From Vreelandella neptunia (GTDB lineage Bacteria; Pseudomonadota; Gammaproteobacteria; Pseudomonadales; Halomonadaceae): 64,000 nt of DNA. Position 1 is the first letter of the stretch, and each line of letters starts with the position of its first letter. The position numbers and the translations under genes are program-made. The stretch covers positions 558,001 through 622,000 of the forward strand of contig NZ_JHQL01000003.1 in NCBI RefSeq assembly GCF_000712975.1, read 5' to 3'. Shown piece by piece: positions 63,015-64,000 of this stretch. The notes below the pieces were generated by a model. It searched no databases. It was not told the origin of the DNA and saw nothing but the letters and a program-made list of their open reading frames with translations.

Positions 63015-64000
63015 ATGCGCATCGTATACCGGGCTTCACCTTGGCGCTCCTTAGTTAGTCATGATGGCTTATTGGATACATCGGCGCTAACTGCTTCACT
63101 TCGCGATTTTCGCGCGAATGCCACTATCTTCAGTCCATCCTTATCTGACGCCTATGCCGCACAGCTCTCTTTTGTTGAGACGCTAGTGCGTTATGACTTG
63201 CCTGCTTGGCGTATTAGCGAACTCATTAGTGACCACATCGCTTGGCTTTATCGCCAATCGATTGCAATGGCACTGGATGAGATGCAGGCGCAAGGATGGG
63301 GGAAGCCGCCAGTAGATTTTTGTGTGCTCACGCTTGGTTCGGCGGCTCGCTTTGAAAGCTTATTGGGTCCTGATCAAGACAATGCGCTGATTATTGACGA
63401 CTACCCTGACGCTCGACATGTTGAAGTTGATGGTTATTTTCAGGCGCTAGGTGAACGTTTTACACAGCATCTTGATGCAGCAGGCATTCCCCTTTGCCGT
63501 GGTCATGTCATGGCGCGTTGGCCAATGTGGCGCAAGCGCTTGAGCGAATGGCAGCAACAATTTGAAATTTGGAGTGCTGACCGACAGGTTAAGCGAGTGC
63601 AGCAAACCAATATATGGCTCGATTTTTATCCTGTGGCAGGGAATGCTGAGCTTGCTGAAGCGTTAGGCCAGCAGGTGCGTTCAACTCTCTCAAGCGCCCC
63701 CTTGTTTATGAATGAAATGGTGGCATTGCTAGATGAGTTGCCGGTAGCGCTTGATCGGTTTGGACGCATTGCCTCACATCCTGGATTAGCTGCTCCTTAT
63801 GACCAAGCAATCGATCTTAAGCACCAAGGATTGATGCCCTTAATTAGCGCTGCCCGTTTACTCTGTGTTCGCTACCAGCGAAGTGAGATAGGCACACGTG
63901 AACGGCTAACGGCACTCGCCCATTTCACTCGTGCATTGACGAAGGAGCAATCTGCCTTACTGTTAGCTGCTTTTAATCGGATGCAGCACTTGCTTCTAGA
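63015..64000 (+). CDS. DUF294 nucleotidyltransferase-like protein (partial, runs off window)
   Basis: At least 328 codons open to the window end from ATG 63015, with AAGGAG six bases upstream. VLTLGSAARFESLLGPDQDN is the nucleotidyltransferase signature (GSxAR...QDN) of the DUF294/GlnD-like group, followed by the substrate-binding-domain layout. In relatives it is joined to CBS and cyclic-nucleotide domains; here the start is direct. The substrate is not known. The C-terminal part lies outside the window. Confidence 0.75.
   Translation, partial: MRIVYRASPWRSLVSHDGLLDTSALTASLRDFRANATIFSPSLSDAYAAQLSFVETLVRYDLPAWRISELISDHIAWLYRQSIAMALDEMQAQGWGKPPVDFCVLTLGSAARFESLLGPDQDNALIIDDYPDARHVEVDGYFQALGERFTQHLDAAGIPLCRGHVMARWPMWRKRLSEWQQQFEIWSADRQVKRVQQTNIWLDFYPVAGNAELAEALGQQVRSTLSSAPLFMNEMVALLDELPVALDRFGRIASHPGLAAPYDQAIDLKHQGLMPLISAARLLCVRYQRSEIGTRERLTALAHFTRALTKEQSALLLAAFNRMQHLLL

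Overview
The window looks like a chromosomal segment of a gammaproteobacterium, most likely a Halomonas-type bacterium (inference). The support is the order accB-accC-prmA-dusB-fis-purH, a PPi-type phosphofructokinase, GroESL, FolE, ArgG and RNase T in a moderate-GC background, and several ion transporters. No rRNA is present; one tRNA (Leu, UAG) is seen.

Positions 1-19212 are the distal part of a large mobile element that I read as a type I-F3 CRISPR-associated Tn7-like transposon. Its targeting half is complete: tniQ (12914-14152), a cas8/cas5 fusion (14157-16214), cas7 (16225-17274), cas6 (17271-17879), a short CRISPR array (18004-18146), then a terminal region with three repeated presumed TnsB sites ending in a TGTCG-type terminus at 19212. 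There is no cas1 or cas2-3. The tnsA/B/C half and the other end must lie before position 1. The second spacer resembles the conserved GGAA-tetraloop region of the SRP RNA gene (ffs), with mismatches at positions 6, 12 and 18 of the guide. It is therefore a candidate homing guide, followed by a degenerate terminal repeat.

The cargo (about 1-12.7 kb) is a decaying defence and accessory region. It holds an IS3-family remnant, a superinfection-immunity-like membrane protein, a small BrxL module whose brxL carries a stop codon at the Walker B glutamate, integron-type cassettes with two attC sites (5617-5700 and 5881-5952), an HNH-5 endonuclease, a putative nuclease behind a CCTAA pentamer tract, an AbiEi antitoxin whose toxin is cut to 12 codons, a ParS/MbcA-like orphan antitoxin, and a DUF4236 gene broken by one TGA. 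A second ParS/MbcA-like orphan antitoxin sits between the array and the transposon end.

From 19213 on the sequence is core chromosome. Blocks in order: a DUF3750 gene; a MgtC/DUF4010 membrane protein; MntR with a divergent Mn/Zn ABC transporter and a palindromic operator; a DUF1538-DUF1538-PII-CBS operon; MFS and GntP transporters; a FabI-like / MaoC-Pta / acetate kinase operon; an Na+/H+ antiporter; trmJ; groESL with a heat-shock promoter; fxsA; an SDR gene; a predicted outer-membrane protein; tRNA-Leu; comF family; srkA; folE; a succinate-semialdehyde-type dehydrogenase; purH-fis-dusB-prmA-accC-accB; dsbD; ppa; a PPM/pseudokinase fusion; PPi-type pfk; rnt; argG; an HlyU-family gene; and a DUF294 nucleotidyltransferase gene that runs off the window.
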